Assembly (NCBI RefSeq): GCF_030068605.1
Contig: NZ_JASJOU010000017.1
Coordinates: 62,001-126,000 of the forward strand
Reading direction: 5' to 3'
Origin: Xanthocytophaga agilis
GTDB taxonomy: Bacteria; Bacteroidota; Bacteroidia; Cytophagales; 172606-1
Length of the DNA stretch: 64,000 nt
The stretch's first letter is position 1. Each line of letters starts with the position of its first letter. A program made the position numbers and the translations under genes. The notes under the pieces were generated by a model that was given only the letters and a program-made list of their open reading frames with translations, made no database searches and was not told the DNA's origin. Shown here in pieces: positions 39,113 to 49,022 of this stretch.

Positions 39113-40267
39113 TCAAAGAGTAGCCTCTTTAAAAACCTGATCGCTTTGGGTATCACGATGATGGATAGGTCCCTGCCGCAATTTGAGAAAACCAGCCTGC
39201 CGGCGGGTAAATCTACCCATGACTTCAGCTGTAATGGCCACAGCAATTTCATAAGGAGTTTCTGCTCCTATGTCCAGTCCTATCGGAGCATGAATCCGGT
39301 CCCAATCTTTATCCGAAAAATATATACCCTGATCGGTAAATTCAGCTATCATTTTCTCAAACCGCTTTTTCGGTCCCAGGATACCAATATAGGGAGTAGT
39401 AGTTTTTAGCAGTTTTTTCAGGATATCCCTGTCATACTCATAATTGTGAGACATAAGTACACAGGCAGTGTTGGACTGGACTACAAATTCCTGGTCTACA
39501 AATTCTCTGTGACAAAGTGAAAGCGTATCTGCCTGAGGAAAGAAAACGGGTGCAATATGGGCTACACATTCGTCAGTAACCGTTACGTTCCATCCCAGGT
39601 TCTTAGCCAGTTGACTCAGAGGACGGGCATCAAATCCACCTCCAAAAATTAGTAACCGAATGGGAGGTTGTATCAATTCTAGAAATATATCAAACGTCTC
39701 TTCTCCGACTGTATACTGTTGGGCTCTGGATTTTTTGGTTCCCAGCAGCTCTATCAGGTCCTTCTCAAGCTGGAAGCAAAGGTCTGGATACTGAATATTC
39801 TCATCTATGGCAAAAGTTTGTTTCACTACCATTTTTTTCCCAAGAAATGCTTCATTACCTGAAAAGATAGTAGCTACAGCAACCTCCTGCTGTAAATTAA
39901 TCAGTTGCTCAAAAAAATGAATGGGATTAGCCATATCATCAGGGTCTACCGCTTCGAAGAGCACATCTATCACCCCATTACACCCTAAATTAATCCCAAG
40001 GCTTTTATTTTCATCATCCCTCGTATCATATGTAACACATAGAGGTGTTTTCTCCCGCATAACCTGGCGGGCTTTACGCAAGGCATCTCCTTCCAGGCAT
40101 CCTCCACTGATAGAGCCAAACCATCTGCCATCATCAATAATAAGCATACGGGCACCAGGGCTTCTGTAAGAAGAACCTCTTACCTGAACAACAGTAGCCA
40201 GAGCCACATTTTGTTTACCCAGATCCAGGTTACGGTATGTTTCACAGATAGTATGCAGTTCATTCAT
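39113..40267 (-). CDS. XdhC/CoxI-family molybdenum-cofactor maturation protein
   Basis: 384 residues from MNELHTICETYRNLD; upstream open sequence of 132 bases runs into a repeat element and is rejected. The N-terminal XdhC domain shows VQVRGSSYRSPGARMLI and WFGSISGGCLEGDALRKA; the C-terminal Rossmann domain shows LLIFGGGFDARPLSQLAKNL and PYIGILGPKKRFEKM. XdhC-type proteins bind and sulfurate the molybdopterin cofactor and load it into xanthine-dehydrogenase-family enzymes; the nearby IorAB pair is the evident client. It may be cotranscribed with, or read through from, the reductase upstream, with its own operator-like pair between. Confidence 0.93.
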   Translation of the reverse strand: MNELHTICETYRNLDLGKQNVALATVVQVRGSSYRSPGARMLIIDDGRWFGSISGGCLEGDALRKARQVMREKTPLCVTYDTRDDENKSLGINLGCNGVIDVLFEAVDPDDMANPIHFFEQLINLQQEVAVATIFSGNEAFLGKKMVVKQTFAIDENIQYPDLCFQLEKDLIELLGTKKSRAQQYTVGEETFDIFLELIQPPIRLLIFGGGFDARPLSQLAKNLGWNVTVTDECVAHIAPVFFPQADTLSLCHREFVDQEFVVQSNTACVLMSHNYEYDRDILKKLLKTTTPYIGILGPKKRFEKMIAEFTDQGIYFSDKDWDRIHAPIGLDIGAETPYEIAVAITAEVMGRFTRRQAGFLKLRQGPIHHRDTQSDQVFKEATL

Positions 40268-40333
40268 AGTACTGTTATCCAGATTCCACTTTAACACAGA
40301 TACAAAACTATAGGAATAACTCCTAAGAAAACA

Positions 40334-40367
40334 ACGAAAATCAAACCAATCATTACGAAAATCAAAC
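40334..40367. promoter_or_regulatory. Paired 13-bp direct repeats upstream of xdhC
   Basis: ACGAAAATCAAAC occurs exactly twice, at 40334-40346 and 40355-40367, 21 bases start to start, which is two helical turns as for AraC-family binding. It is 67 bases upstream of the xdhC start codon. Related pairs precede the aldo/keto reductase with the same spacing. Confidence 0.6.
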
Positions 40368-40388
40368 GAATAGGAGGAATCAAAAGTA

Positions 40389-40650
40389 ACATGGATCATC
40401 CTGAATTTTGGAGGTGAGCCTTATAACCAACGCCTGTGAATTTAAAAGAGTATGGATGTTGGTTATCTTTTGAAAAATCTATCTTTCTGCGTTGATTTAT
40501 TCTCTCTTTCATCCCTCTTCCTACCATGTCACTTTTTTGCTTGCCCAAAATAGGGGCACCAAATGAGAATTTGGTGAGCCAGATTTGTGTGTTAGAAAAA
40601 AGGGCACTTTTCTCCGATCCTCCTGCCCAAAGGCCAAAGGCCAACCTCGG
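40389..40650. repeat. Degenerate/truncated copy of the inverted-repeat-bounded element
   Basis: Starts with a sequence close to the 24-bp end of the element at 58082-58521 (ACATGGATCATCCTGAATTT against ACATGAGTCATCCCGAATTT). It keeps an outer hairpin (ATAACCAAC ... GTTGGTTAT) in the same place and the same internal blocks (CTTTTTTGCTTGCCCAAAAT, GGGCACTTTTCTCCGA, GGCCAACCTCG). Homology stops about 6 bases before the stop of the aldo/keto reductase, so the right end is missing. Confidence 0.65.
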
Positions 40651-40655
40651 GTAGA

Positions 40656-41980
<1,325 letters not shown>

Positions 41981-43075
41981 TTATTTCAACAAAACAGTCT
42001 TTCCTGACTGGGCAGAATTTTTAGCAGCTTCCAGGATTTCAACTACCGTTACATTGACAGGCAATTCGTACAAATCATTTTTGTCCAGTTTTAATCTGCC
42101 TCGTACTACATCTGCCAAAACAGAGAAAGGATCTGTGAATGGAGCCGGACGGGGTTCTATTTTCTTTCTTTCTTCAGGTGCTTTTTCCTGCAAACGTTCT
42201 CTGATCGTTACAGGATCTACTGCCACTGCATACCCCATCGTTCCATATACTTCCATATCCTTACGTGAGAAAGTCCAGTTCCAGGATGCCTGGATAATAC
42301 ATTGGGATTTGGCATATTGTAAAATAATGGTAGCCTCATCATCTACTTTCTCATAAGCGTTGGGTTTGTTCTGGTGAGTAACAGCTGTCACAGAAACAGG
42401 CTTCTCCCCTTTTAGCAACCAGGTCATCAGATTGGCTCCATAACAACCAAAATCAAACAAAGCACCTGCCCCATTTTTAGCAGGATCGGTTAGAATATCA
42501 AAAAACTCCTTACTCACTCCAATCTCCTTAGGCCCCTGATGTCCGTCATTGACCATTACTTTTCGGATTTCCCCTAGTTTTCCTGCCTGGTACAAATCGT
42601 TGACATATTGGTTGCTGGCATACCAGGAAGTTTCAAAGTTGGTCAGCACTTTAATATTGTTTTTCTCTGCCAGACTTTGAATTTCCTTTGCATCTGCCAA
42701 AGTAGTTGCCAACGGCTTTTCAACCATTACATGGATTTTTCTGGGAGCACAGGCACGTACAACCACAATGTGATCACTAATGGCACCGAAAGCTGACACA
42801 GCTTCTGGCTTTGTCTGGTCCAGCATTTTAGTCAGATCATCAAAAAACAGACTCTTATCAAGCTTGTACCGAGTCATATAGCGACTAACCAGGTTGGGAT
42901 TGGGCTCGTAGATACCTACAATTTTCGTATCATTTTTACTCTGACGATTAAATGCCCAATCCACGTGCCCATGACTTAATCCGGCAATAGCCAAACGAAC
43001 AGGGTTTTGTGCAGTAGCTTCTATGACAACCATAGCTGAAAAAAGAATAATCAATACATACTTCATACGGCTCAT
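41981..43075 (-). CDS. Exported Gfo/Idh/MocA-family oxidoreductase
   Basis: 364 residues from MSRMKYVLIILFSAMVVIEA (the ATG at 43066, three codons later, is equally likely). The signal peptide ends about ATAQ, so the enzyme is periplasmic. NAD(P)-binding Rossmann fold: VRLAIAGLSHGHVDWAFN, then ICYEPNPN-like IVGIYEPNPNLVSRYM; the EKPLATTLADAKEIQ motif carries the family lysine (EKP). The C-terminal half is the substrate-binding beta-sheet domain. Such exported members act on sugars or sugar acids. It has no operon partner. Confidence 0.9.
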   Translation of the reverse strand: MSRMKYVLIILFSAMVVIEATAQNPVRLAIAGLSHGHVDWAFNRQSKNDTKIVGIYEPNPNLVSRYMTRYKLDKSLFFDDLTKMLDQTKPEAVSAFGAISDHIVVVRACAPRKIHVMVEKPLATTLADAKEIQSLAEKNNIKVLTNFETSWYASNQYVNDLYQAGKLGEIRKVMVNDGHQGPKEIGVSKEFFDILTDPAKNGAGALFDFGCYGANLMTWLLKGEKPVSVTAVTHQNKPNAYEKVDDEATIILQYAKSQCIIQASWNWTFSRKDMEVYGTMGYAVAVDPVTIRERLQEKAPEERKKIEPRPAPFTDPFSVLADVVRGRLKLDKNDLYELPVNVTVVEILEAAKNSAQSGKTVLLK

Positions 43076-43330
43076 GAGTGGTGATGTTATCGGGAGTAGT
43101 TTAGATACGTTGAAACAGGAACCAGAATAGCAGGTTCTATTGAGACACTGTAAATTAAACTGAACTAAGCGATAGATCACATCATTTCCAACTAACTTTT
43201 TTCAAAGCAGTTCAATTAGCGTATACACTTTCTCTGAGCCAACTATTTTTATAGTGATAGCTGGATGCAGGTCATAGCATAAAAGACCAGAAGTGAATGG
43301 AGCTATTTCGCTCCTGGTCTGTAAAGGGTA

Positions 43331-43639
43331 TTACATCTCAGGGTCTCTTATAGTATCCTCAACAATCTTTTGAAAATTAAGTAATAGAAACTCTAGTTTG
43401 GATGGATCGCCAAATGCATTATATTGCTTATTCTCTATCTTAAAACCATAGAAATCACCTTCCTCTTTTTCAAAGTATTGATAAGGAATGACTACATCTC
43501 CTAAAGATGTTTCTTCTAAATCTATTTTAATAATCCATCCCGGATTATCCAGTGTCTCAATTTTAATTCCAAAGGTATGCTCCCAATCCCCATTACATTC
43601 ATTAGCATACCAGTCCTCAAGCCATTTTAAAACATTCAT
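43331..43639 (-). CDS. Immunity protein 53 (Imm53) family
   Basis: 102 residues. It matches the Imm53 pattern: LKWLEDWYANECNGDWEHTF, then GIKIETLDNPGWIIKIDLEE and a C-terminal YFEKEEGDFYGFKIENKQYN, with the family's W/Y-rich start, the WEH and TLDNPGW motifs. Imm53 proteins neutralise polymorphic toxins. No toxin lies adjacent, so it is an orphan immunity gene. It is 24 bases upstream of... on the same strand, alkaline phosphatase ends at 43663 and would be read before it; the two could be cotranscribed by chance. Confidence 0.85.
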   Translation of the reverse strand: MNVLKWLEDWYANECNGDWEHTFGIKIETLDNPGWIIKIDLEETSLGDVVIPYQYFEKEEGDFYGFKIENKQYNAFGDPSKLEFLLLNFQKIVEDTIRDPEM

Positions 43640-43662
43640 ATGACAAATGATTAATTTGAGAG

Positions 43663-44754
43663 TTAGTAAGCTTTGAACCCAAAAGCATTTAGCATCTTAT
43701 CAAAAATCTTCGTATTCGGATAGATTCCCGAAAATGCTTCAGATCCTGGTCCATAGGCAAATACAGGAATCATCACGCCAGTATGGTGTTTGGTCACAAA
43801 CTGACCTTCTACCTTCCCGGTTTTCATATCACCCCCTACCAGTGCAAAACCACCTGTCTCATGATCGGCTGTAACAATTACCAGGGTATTGCCATCTTTC
43901 TGAGCAAAATCCAATACTGCTCCGATTACCTTATCAAAATCAAGCATTTCATTAACGATATACTGAGTATCATTGGCATGTCCGCCCCAGTCAATCTGAG
44001 ATCCTTCTACCATCAGAAAGAACCCTTTTTTGTTCTGAGTCAGCAGTTGAAGAGCTGTTTGGGTAGATTGAAGCAACTGGTCGCCTCTGCCTTCTGAAAA
44101 TTTAGGCAATTCTTCATCTGCCAGAAAACCTGCCAGCTTGCCCGATGTAGTTTTGGTCACCTCAGGAAGTGAACTGGCAATCTGGTAATTTTTGGCCCGA
44201 AGACTATCTACCAGGTTCTTTCCATCTGCCCTTTGAGTAAAATGTTTTCGGCCACCACCAATGAATACATCTACATCTGTTTTCAAGAAATCAGCAGCAA
44301 TTTCTTCTACCATAGTCCGCTTCGGCTGATGGGCAATAAAAGAAGCTGGTGTGGCATGTGTCATTGAGCAGGTTACCACCAGTCCTGTCGACAACTTATT
44401 ATGTTCCGCAATTTCCAGTATGGTAGGCCGGGCCTGATTGGTAGAATCGACTCCAATAGCTCCGTTATTGGCTTTATAGCCAATAGCTAATGCAGTTGCC
44501 CCTGCCCCTGAGTCGGTTACATAATCATCGGCAGACTGGTTTTTATGAAAGCCTACATAGGGGAATCGTTCCAGATTCAAAGAACCTTTGTTGGCCGTAA
44601 GGCCAGCATAAATCTGTGCAGTTCCCATGCCATCCCCAATCAGCAGAATAACATTCTTAGGGTGTTTGGACTTCGCATTTTTTTGAGCAAAAGAAGGACA
44701 AAGAGTAAGAAACGGGATAGTAACTAGTAGGGTTGAGAAAAAACGTATCTTCAT
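43663..44754 (-). CDS. Alkaline phosphatase
   Basis: 363 residues with a signal peptide (to about residue 23). Alkaline-phosphatase superfamily: metal ligand Asp41 in LLIGDGMGTAQ, catalytic Ser82 in VTDSGAGATALAIG, then SMTHATPASFIAH, VDVFIGGGRKHF, MVEGSQIDWGGHAND and VTADHETGGFAL, which give the remaining Zn/Mg ligands. It is shorter than E. coli PhoA (471) because it lacks decoration loops, as in many Bacteroidota. It hydrolyses phosphate monoesters in the periplasm. No Pho-box was identified. Confidence 0.95.
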   Translation of the reverse strand: MKIRFFSTLLVTIPFLTLCPSFAQKNAKSKHPKNVILLIGDGMGTAQIYAGLTANKGSLNLERFPYVGFHKNQSADDYVTDSGAGATALAIGYKANNGAIGVDSTNQARPTILEIAEHNKLSTGLVVTCSMTHATPASFIAHQPKRTMVEEIAADFLKTDVDVFIGGGRKHFTQRADGKNLVDSLRAKNYQIASSLPEVTKTTSGKLAGFLADEELPKFSEGRGDQLLQSTQTALQLLTQNKKGFFLMVEGSQIDWGGHANDTQYIVNEMLDFDKVIGAVLDFAQKDGNTLVIVTADHETGGFALVGGDMKTGKVEGQFVTKHHTGVMIPVFAYGPGSEAFSGIYPNTKIFDKMLNAFGFKAY

Positions 44755-44930
44755 TCGGATTAAGTGGTTAAATGAAAATGTAAGAGATTACTAGTAGAAA
44801 CAGGGCAATCTACCTTACATTGAAAACTCATTTTTGCAAAAGGCCAAAAGTAGAACCTGTCATCTAAAAATCAGAATTTTTAGTTTTATCAAAATGTGAA
44901 TTCACATTTGAAGATATGTTATTGAAGTGT

Positions 44931-45965
44931 TTATTTCGAAAATTTAGTAAATGTTTTTCCGTCGTAGCGGTACAAACCTGTTTCATTTGTGCCTATCCAA
45001 AAATTTCCAGAATTATCTTCCAAAATTGTCCAGATACCACTATTCGTTATCCCATCTTCTGTTGTAAAACGGGTGAAAGATTTACCATCGTAACGGCTAA
45101 GTCCACCACCAAACCAAAGGTTTCCTTTCTTATCCTCCATAATTCGAGTAACAACATTATCAGCTAAGCCATCATTTTTTGTAAAGATCCTAAATGATTT
45201 GCCATCATAACGGTAGGCTCCTTTCCAACTACTGAACCATATATTTCCTTTTTTGTCCTGCAAAACGGGCCAAACCCAATCATCGCCATTTGGTTTAAGA
45301 TGGGTTATGGTCTTTCCATCGTAGCAATATACGCCTGGATTACAACGCCCACCAAACCAGAAGTTACCAGCTTTATCTTCTAAAATCTTTTCTATTTTAA
45401 AACTACAATCTTTTACATCTTCGGTAACAGTAAACGAAACGAATGATTTTCCATCATATACATAAACACCAGCACCTGTTGCAAACCATAGTTTTCCACT
45501 CTTGTCCTGCATAATACTCCATACATCATATTTACTACTTAGCATATCAGTTGGTAGAGCGATTTGAATTTTAGTAAATTTATTGTTATTGTAAAGACAA
45601 ATACCATCGGAGGTGCCTATCCAAATCTTATCGCTTTTATCTTTCAACATACACCAAACCGTATTGCTGTTCAGTCCATTTGCCATCGTGAAATGGGTGA
45701 AAAAATTTCCGTCATATTTATAAATACCATCGGCTGTGGTGCCAAACCAAAGATTACCCGCTTTGTCTTGCAGGCTACAATGAACATTATCACCTTTATT
45801 CAGGCTCTGAGTTTTTATAAATTTTTGGCTGTTGACAGATAGTGTGTTGGATTCACTTTCTTTTTTCTTGGGCATGTTTGCTTGAGCTTGTCCTAAGCAG
45901 TGATTGCTCATAAGTAATATGGTTAGGAAAGTAAAAGCCTGGAGTTTCGAGAAGTATTTTTTCAT
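44931..45965 (-). CDS. Secreted two-component-sensor-like beta-propeller protein
   Basis: 344 residues from MKKYFSKLQAFTFLTILLMS, with a signal peptide to about AQA. At least six propeller blades of the Reg_prop type are visible, with repeated segments DKAGNLWFGTTADGIYKYDG, DKSDKIWIGTSDGICLYNNN, DKSGKLWFATGAGVYVYDGK, DKKGNIWFSSWKGAYRYDGK and DNSGNFWIGTNETGLYRYDG, each ending in a blade-closing YDG. These are the periplasmic sensor modules of hybrid two-component proteins, but here the protein ends after the propeller with no histidine kinase, so it is free-standing. Confidence 0.85.
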   Translation of the reverse strand: MKKYFSKLQAFTFLTILLMSNHCLGQAQANMPKKKESESNTLSVNSQKFIKTQSLNKGDNVHCSLQDKAGNLWFGTTADGIYKYDGNFFTHFTMANGLNSNTVWCMLKDKSDKIWIGTSDGICLYNNNKFTKIQIALPTDMLSSKYDVWSIMQDKSGKLWFATGAGVYVYDGKSFVSFTVTEDVKDCSFKIEKILEDKAGNFWFGGRCNPGVYCYDGKTITHLKPNGDDWVWPVLQDKKGNIWFSSWKGAYRYDGKSFRIFTKNDGLADNVVTRIMEDKKGNLWFGGGLSRYDGKSFTRFTTEDGITNSGIWTILEDNSGNFWIGTNETGLYRYDGKTFTKFSK

Positions 45966-46189
45966 TATTGAAGTTGTCATTAATGTTCTGGACAAATGAT
46001 GATTTGGGTATATGTGAAGATCAGCAAACTTAAAAGTTTTTGTGTTGGTCTCAGGTTAATGACTTGTTAATGAAGGGTAAAAGTTGCTGATTAATTTTTG
46101 CCGTAAATAGCCCTATAAAATGTCGTATTTACACTCGCGTTCGACCACTTAAATACCCAATTTTACAACCCTAAACAAATCATGAAAAA

Positions 46190-46771
46190 ATGAGAAAGAT
46201 TATTTCATTTATGCACATATCACTTGACGGTTTTGTAGCAGGACCAAACGGAGAGATGAACTGGATTAAGGTTGATGAAGAAATTTTTGATTATGTCGGG
46301 AAGCGGATAGGTGAAGGCGATACTGCCTTATATGGACGGGTAACGTATGAGATGATGGAAAGTTACTGGCCAACTGCAGGAGACAAGCCAGATGCATCTA
46401 AACACGATATTGAACATGCAAAGTGGTATAACCAAGCTCGCAAGGTTGTTTTATCAAAAACAATGAAAGACACCGATTTGACGAATACAAAAGTTATTAG
46501 TGATAACCTTGCGAACGAAATACATAAACTAAAACAATCCAGCAATGGTGAAAGTGCAGACATACTGGTTTTTGGCAGTCCGACAGCCACACATGCGCTT
46601 ATTCAGGAGAACTTACTTGACGGCTACTGGCTATTTGTGAATCCTGTTATTCTTGGACAAGGTATTCCACTGTTTACCGGTATCAAAGACAAAGTAAACC
46701 TGAAATTATTAACTACTCATCGCTTTGGCTGTGGAGTAACGGAACTAAATTACATAGTAGAGAGACAATAA
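46190..46771 (+). CDS. Dihydrofolate-reductase-like protein (RibD C-terminal type)
   Basis: 193 residues. Starts MRKIISFMHISLDGFVAGPN, with TALYGRVTYEMMESYWPTAG, KWYNQARKVVLSKTMKD, ILVFGSPTATHALIQENL and VNPVILGQGIPLFTG: the DHFR-like RibD_C fold of the YyaP/YwjB group. It binds NAD(P)H but does not normally reduce dihydrofolate; the substrate is unknown. A distant paralogue is encoded at 47618-48166. Confidence 0.9.
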   Translation: MRKIISFMHISLDGFVAGPNGEMNWIKVDEEIFDYVGKRIGEGDTALYGRVTYEMMESYWPTAGDKPDASKHDIEHAKWYNQARKVVLSKTMKDTDLTNTKVISDNLANEIHKLKQSSNGESADILVFGSPTATHALIQENLLDGYWLFVNPVILGQGIPLFTGIKDKVNLKLLTTHRFGCGVTELNYIVERQ

Positions 46772-46886
46772 CACACCCACTAATACTAATAAAAATACTC
46801 TAAAGATGGGTCTACATTGCAAAATCACTTAATTGCTTAAGTTCTTTTAACATACTACAAAGTAGACTTGGATTTTCACTAATAGT

Positions 46887-47204
46887 ATGGAATATAACAC
46901 TGAATATATACGTATCCATTATGCCTTAATGCAGGCATTTATGATTAATGCCGGATCAAATATTTTGGACGTAAGCTATGTAGTAGAAAAGAAAAACCTT
47001 ACCATTCAGATTGTGTTACTGGCAGAAACCGAACTTGGAGAGCATAATAAAGGCAAAATTTACAAGGACTTGCCTGACTATACTATAATTTTTGAAGAGA
47101 TATATCTAACAAGGGAAAAATTCAATGAAACAAAAGGGGAATGGATGCCTAAATATTATACATGGCTGCACTATCTCCTTTTTTCCAAAAGCGAGGTTAT
47201 ATGA
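46887..47204 (+). CDS. Hypothetical 105-aa protein, first of an overlapping paralogous pair
   Basis: Not recognised. MEYNTEYIRIHYALMQAFMI, then a strand pattern (SNILDVSYVVEKKNLTIQIV, YTIIFEEIYLTREKF) and a C-terminal WLHYLLFSKSEVI. It ends at 47204 in an ATGA overlap with the next gene, so translation is coupled. The second protein (47201-47479) has the same layout, with an N-terminal helix, VSFELAENQDIRIRIILKNK, IADIEVYVNEII, suggesting a duplicated pair. A small soluble family; immunity function is possible but unproven. Confidence 0.65.
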   Translation: MEYNTEYIRIHYALMQAFMINAGSNILDVSYVVEKKNLTIQIVLLAETELGEHNKGKIYKDLPDYTIIFEEIYLTREKFNETKGEWMPKYYTWLHYLLFSKSEVI

Positions 47205-47479
47205 AAGATGTATATATGAAATATCAGGCATGTCTGCTTTGTGATGCATTACACAGAAATATAAATGACAATTTTTTAAGTGTTTCCTTTGAGCTAGCAG
47301 AAAATCAAGATATCCGGATACGAATAATTTTAAAAAACAAGACAGAAGTAGAAGAAGAGTATATAGGTGATCTATTGAGCGAATTTGAAGCACAACAGGG
47401 AGAAAATAATATAGCTGATATAGAAGTTTATGTGAATGAAATAATTGATCCTCTACAACATATTGTATTTCAGTGTTGA
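47201..47479 (+). CDS. Hypothetical 92-aa protein, second of an overlapping paralogous pair
   Basis: 92 residues from MKDVYMKYQACLLCDALHRN. An earlier ATG at 47162 is in frame but the one at 47201 overlaps the previous stop as ATGA, the usual sign of coupling. Same order as its neighbour: helix with aromatic positions, then LSVSFELAENQDIRIRIILK, acidic loop, IADIEVYVNEIIDPLQHIVF. No known family. The gene ends before a 24-bp perfect hairpin. Confidence 0.65.
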   Translation: MKDVYMKYQACLLCDALHRNINDNFLSVSFELAENQDIRIRIILKNKTEVEEEYIGDLLSEFEAQQGENNIADIEVYVNEIIDPLQHIVFQC

Positions 47480-47515
47480 TTCGCAGGTGACAAGTTTTTC
47501 CTTCAATAAACTTTA

Positions 47516-47573
47516 TATAATGCCGGGTTGCAGCTATCGTATTAGATTGCGATAGCTGCAACCCGGCATTATA
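47516..47573 (+). terminator. 24-bp perfect hairpin after the small paralogous pair
   Basis: A 24-base arm starting TATAATGCCGGG (47516-47539) is an exact reverse complement of 47550-47573, with a 10-base loop (TATTAGATTG). It starts 37 bases after the 47479 stop. No T run follows. It probably ends transcription or protects the mRNA end. Confidence 0.65.
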
Positions 47574-47617
47574 CTATGTTCACAAATGACTCTTAATGTA
47601 AAATAACTAAAACAGAT

Positions 47618-48166
47618 ATGAGAAAGATAATTGCAGCAATCAATATGACAATTGATGGATTTTGTGATCATACAGCATCAGAGCCAGATGAAGAAATACA
47701 TCAACATTATCAGGAACTGTTAACCGACTCAGGTGTGATTCTATATGGCAGAATAACGTATCAACTGATGAAATTCTGGCAAGATCTGGTAAAAAGTCCT
47801 TCCGGTGAAAAATCAATGGACGACTTTGCTTCGGCGATAGACAAAATTCCAAAAATCGTCTTTTCACATACGCTCAAAGAAACCGAATGGGATAGTGCCC
47901 AACTAGCCAGTCAGCCTATTGAAGAAGTTGCGTTAGCCCTCAAACAACAATCAGATGGGGACATTTTAGTGGGTAGCCGGAGTTTGATTATACAGCTCAT
48001 GAAACTGAATCTGATTGATGAATACCAACTGTGTATTCATCCGGTTGTGGCAGGAGGCGGTTTGCCATTATTTGAAAATGTAAACAACAGCACTATTTTT
48101 AACCTCATCAAGACTAAAACCTTTGGTGGTGGAGCTGTACTACTTTACTATACCCGCAAAAAATGA
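47618..48166 (+). CDS. Dihydrofolate-reductase-like protein (RibD C-terminal type)
   Basis: 182 residues. MRKIIAAINMTIDGFCDHTA, SGVILYGRITYQLMKFWQDL, KIPKIVFSHTLKETEWDSAQ, ILVGSRSLIIQLMKLNLIDE and IHPVVAGGGLPLFENVNN show the RibD_C fold like the protein at 46190, though the two are quite diverged. NAD(P)H-dependent reductase of unknown substrate. Apparently monocistronic. Confidence 0.88.
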   Translation: MRKIIAAINMTIDGFCDHTASEPDEEIHQHYQELLTDSGVILYGRITYQLMKFWQDLVKSPSGEKSMDDFASAIDKIPKIVFSHTLKETEWDSAQLASQPIEEVALALKQQSDGDILVGSRSLIIQLMKLNLIDEYQLCIHPVVAGGGLPLFENVNNSTIFNLIKTKTFGGGAVLLYYTRKK

Positions 48167-48237
48167 TGGTATTATTTTAAAGGCATAAGTGAGCAATCTA
48201 GTCAAGCAAATATATACCAGATAATAGAAATTACTCC

Positions 48238-48516
48238 ATGGTCTACAAACTAACACCAGAAATTTTAGAGCAGCTCGGTTTCAAAAAAAATAGTAGTGTA
48301 ACCCTGAACAATAGATATCCGTTTCCTACAGCAGACGCGATTTCATGGTCAGTTAATGATATTTTAATAGAACTGATAAATGGAAATCAATTTTTAATCT
48401 CAAATCCTGCAGTTGACAAAGCAATTCAAATTTACAATGCCCGAGATATCTATGAATATTTTGATGTGTGTTCAGTTCCATACACACAGCAGATGGTAGA
48501 GTATGCCAATAAATAA
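48238..48516 (+). CDS. Hypothetical 92-aa protein
   Basis: Not recognised. MVYKLTPEILEQLGFKKN, then SWSVNDILIELINGNQFLIS and YNARDIYEYFDVCSVPYTQQ. Short, soluble, no signal. It stands between the DHFR-like gene and a small lipoprotein on the same strand. The first residues (LTPEILEQLGF) look like the start of a small KOW/YcfA-like or immunity-type fold, but that is only an impression. Confidence 0.5.
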   Translation: MVYKLTPEILEQLGFKKNSSVTLNNRYPFPTADAISWSVNDILIELINGNQFLISNPAVDKAIQIYNARDIYEYFDVCSVPYTQQMVEYANK

Positions 48517-48621
48517 CAATCTCCAAATAATACATAAAAACCGGAGATATTCTTCAAATAATTAGGACAGAATGCGAAAAGATCATCCCCACCATTAGTG
48601 TTAATAAGGCATACAATATAT

Positions 48622-48966
48622 ATGATAATCTTAAATAGATTTTTACTACTAATAGCATTTATATTATTAGTCTCTTGTGAGAATAGCAGAGAGTGTGTTT
48701 TTATTGTTGAACCATCCAATGAGGAATGTGATGATTATAAGCTTATATGGAGGATTGATTCTGTAATTACAGGTAATAAGTATGACACTAATAAGCAAAT
48801 TTATTTACTTACCAGTAAAAGGGATTATGAAGATACCACCAGAAAGCATAACTATGTGGTTTATGGAGAACTTTCAAATAAGAGAATCAAAGAAGAATAT
48901 ACTGATTGTGGCACCGTATATAGATTTGTTGACAGAAAAATTATAGACTATTCAACAAATCGATAA
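48622..48966 (+). CDS. Small hypothetical lipoprotein (114 aa)
   Basis: From MIILNRFLLLIAFILLVSC, Cys19 being the lipobox; an in-frame ATG 24 bases earlier is less likely. The mature part is rich in Cys/Glu (ENSRECVFIVEPSNEECDDY) with four more strand segments and no recognised domain. Unknown function, periplasmic or outer-membrane. Confidence 0.6.
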   Translation: MIILNRFLLLIAFILLVSCENSRECVFIVEPSNEECDDYKLIWRIDSVITGNKYDTNKQIYLLTSKRDYEDTTRKHNYVVYGELSNKRIKEEYTDCGTVYRFVDRKIIDYSTNR

Positions 48967-49022
48967 TTCCTTCCACAGTTTTACGAAAACTAGCACCAAT
49001 AAAACATAAAGATTTTGAATGA

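Noticed and set aside
40268-40399. Longer N-terminus for xdhC
   Set aside because: The extension runs through the operator-like repeats into the end of the repeat element and has no XdhC similarity; ATG at 40267 chosen.
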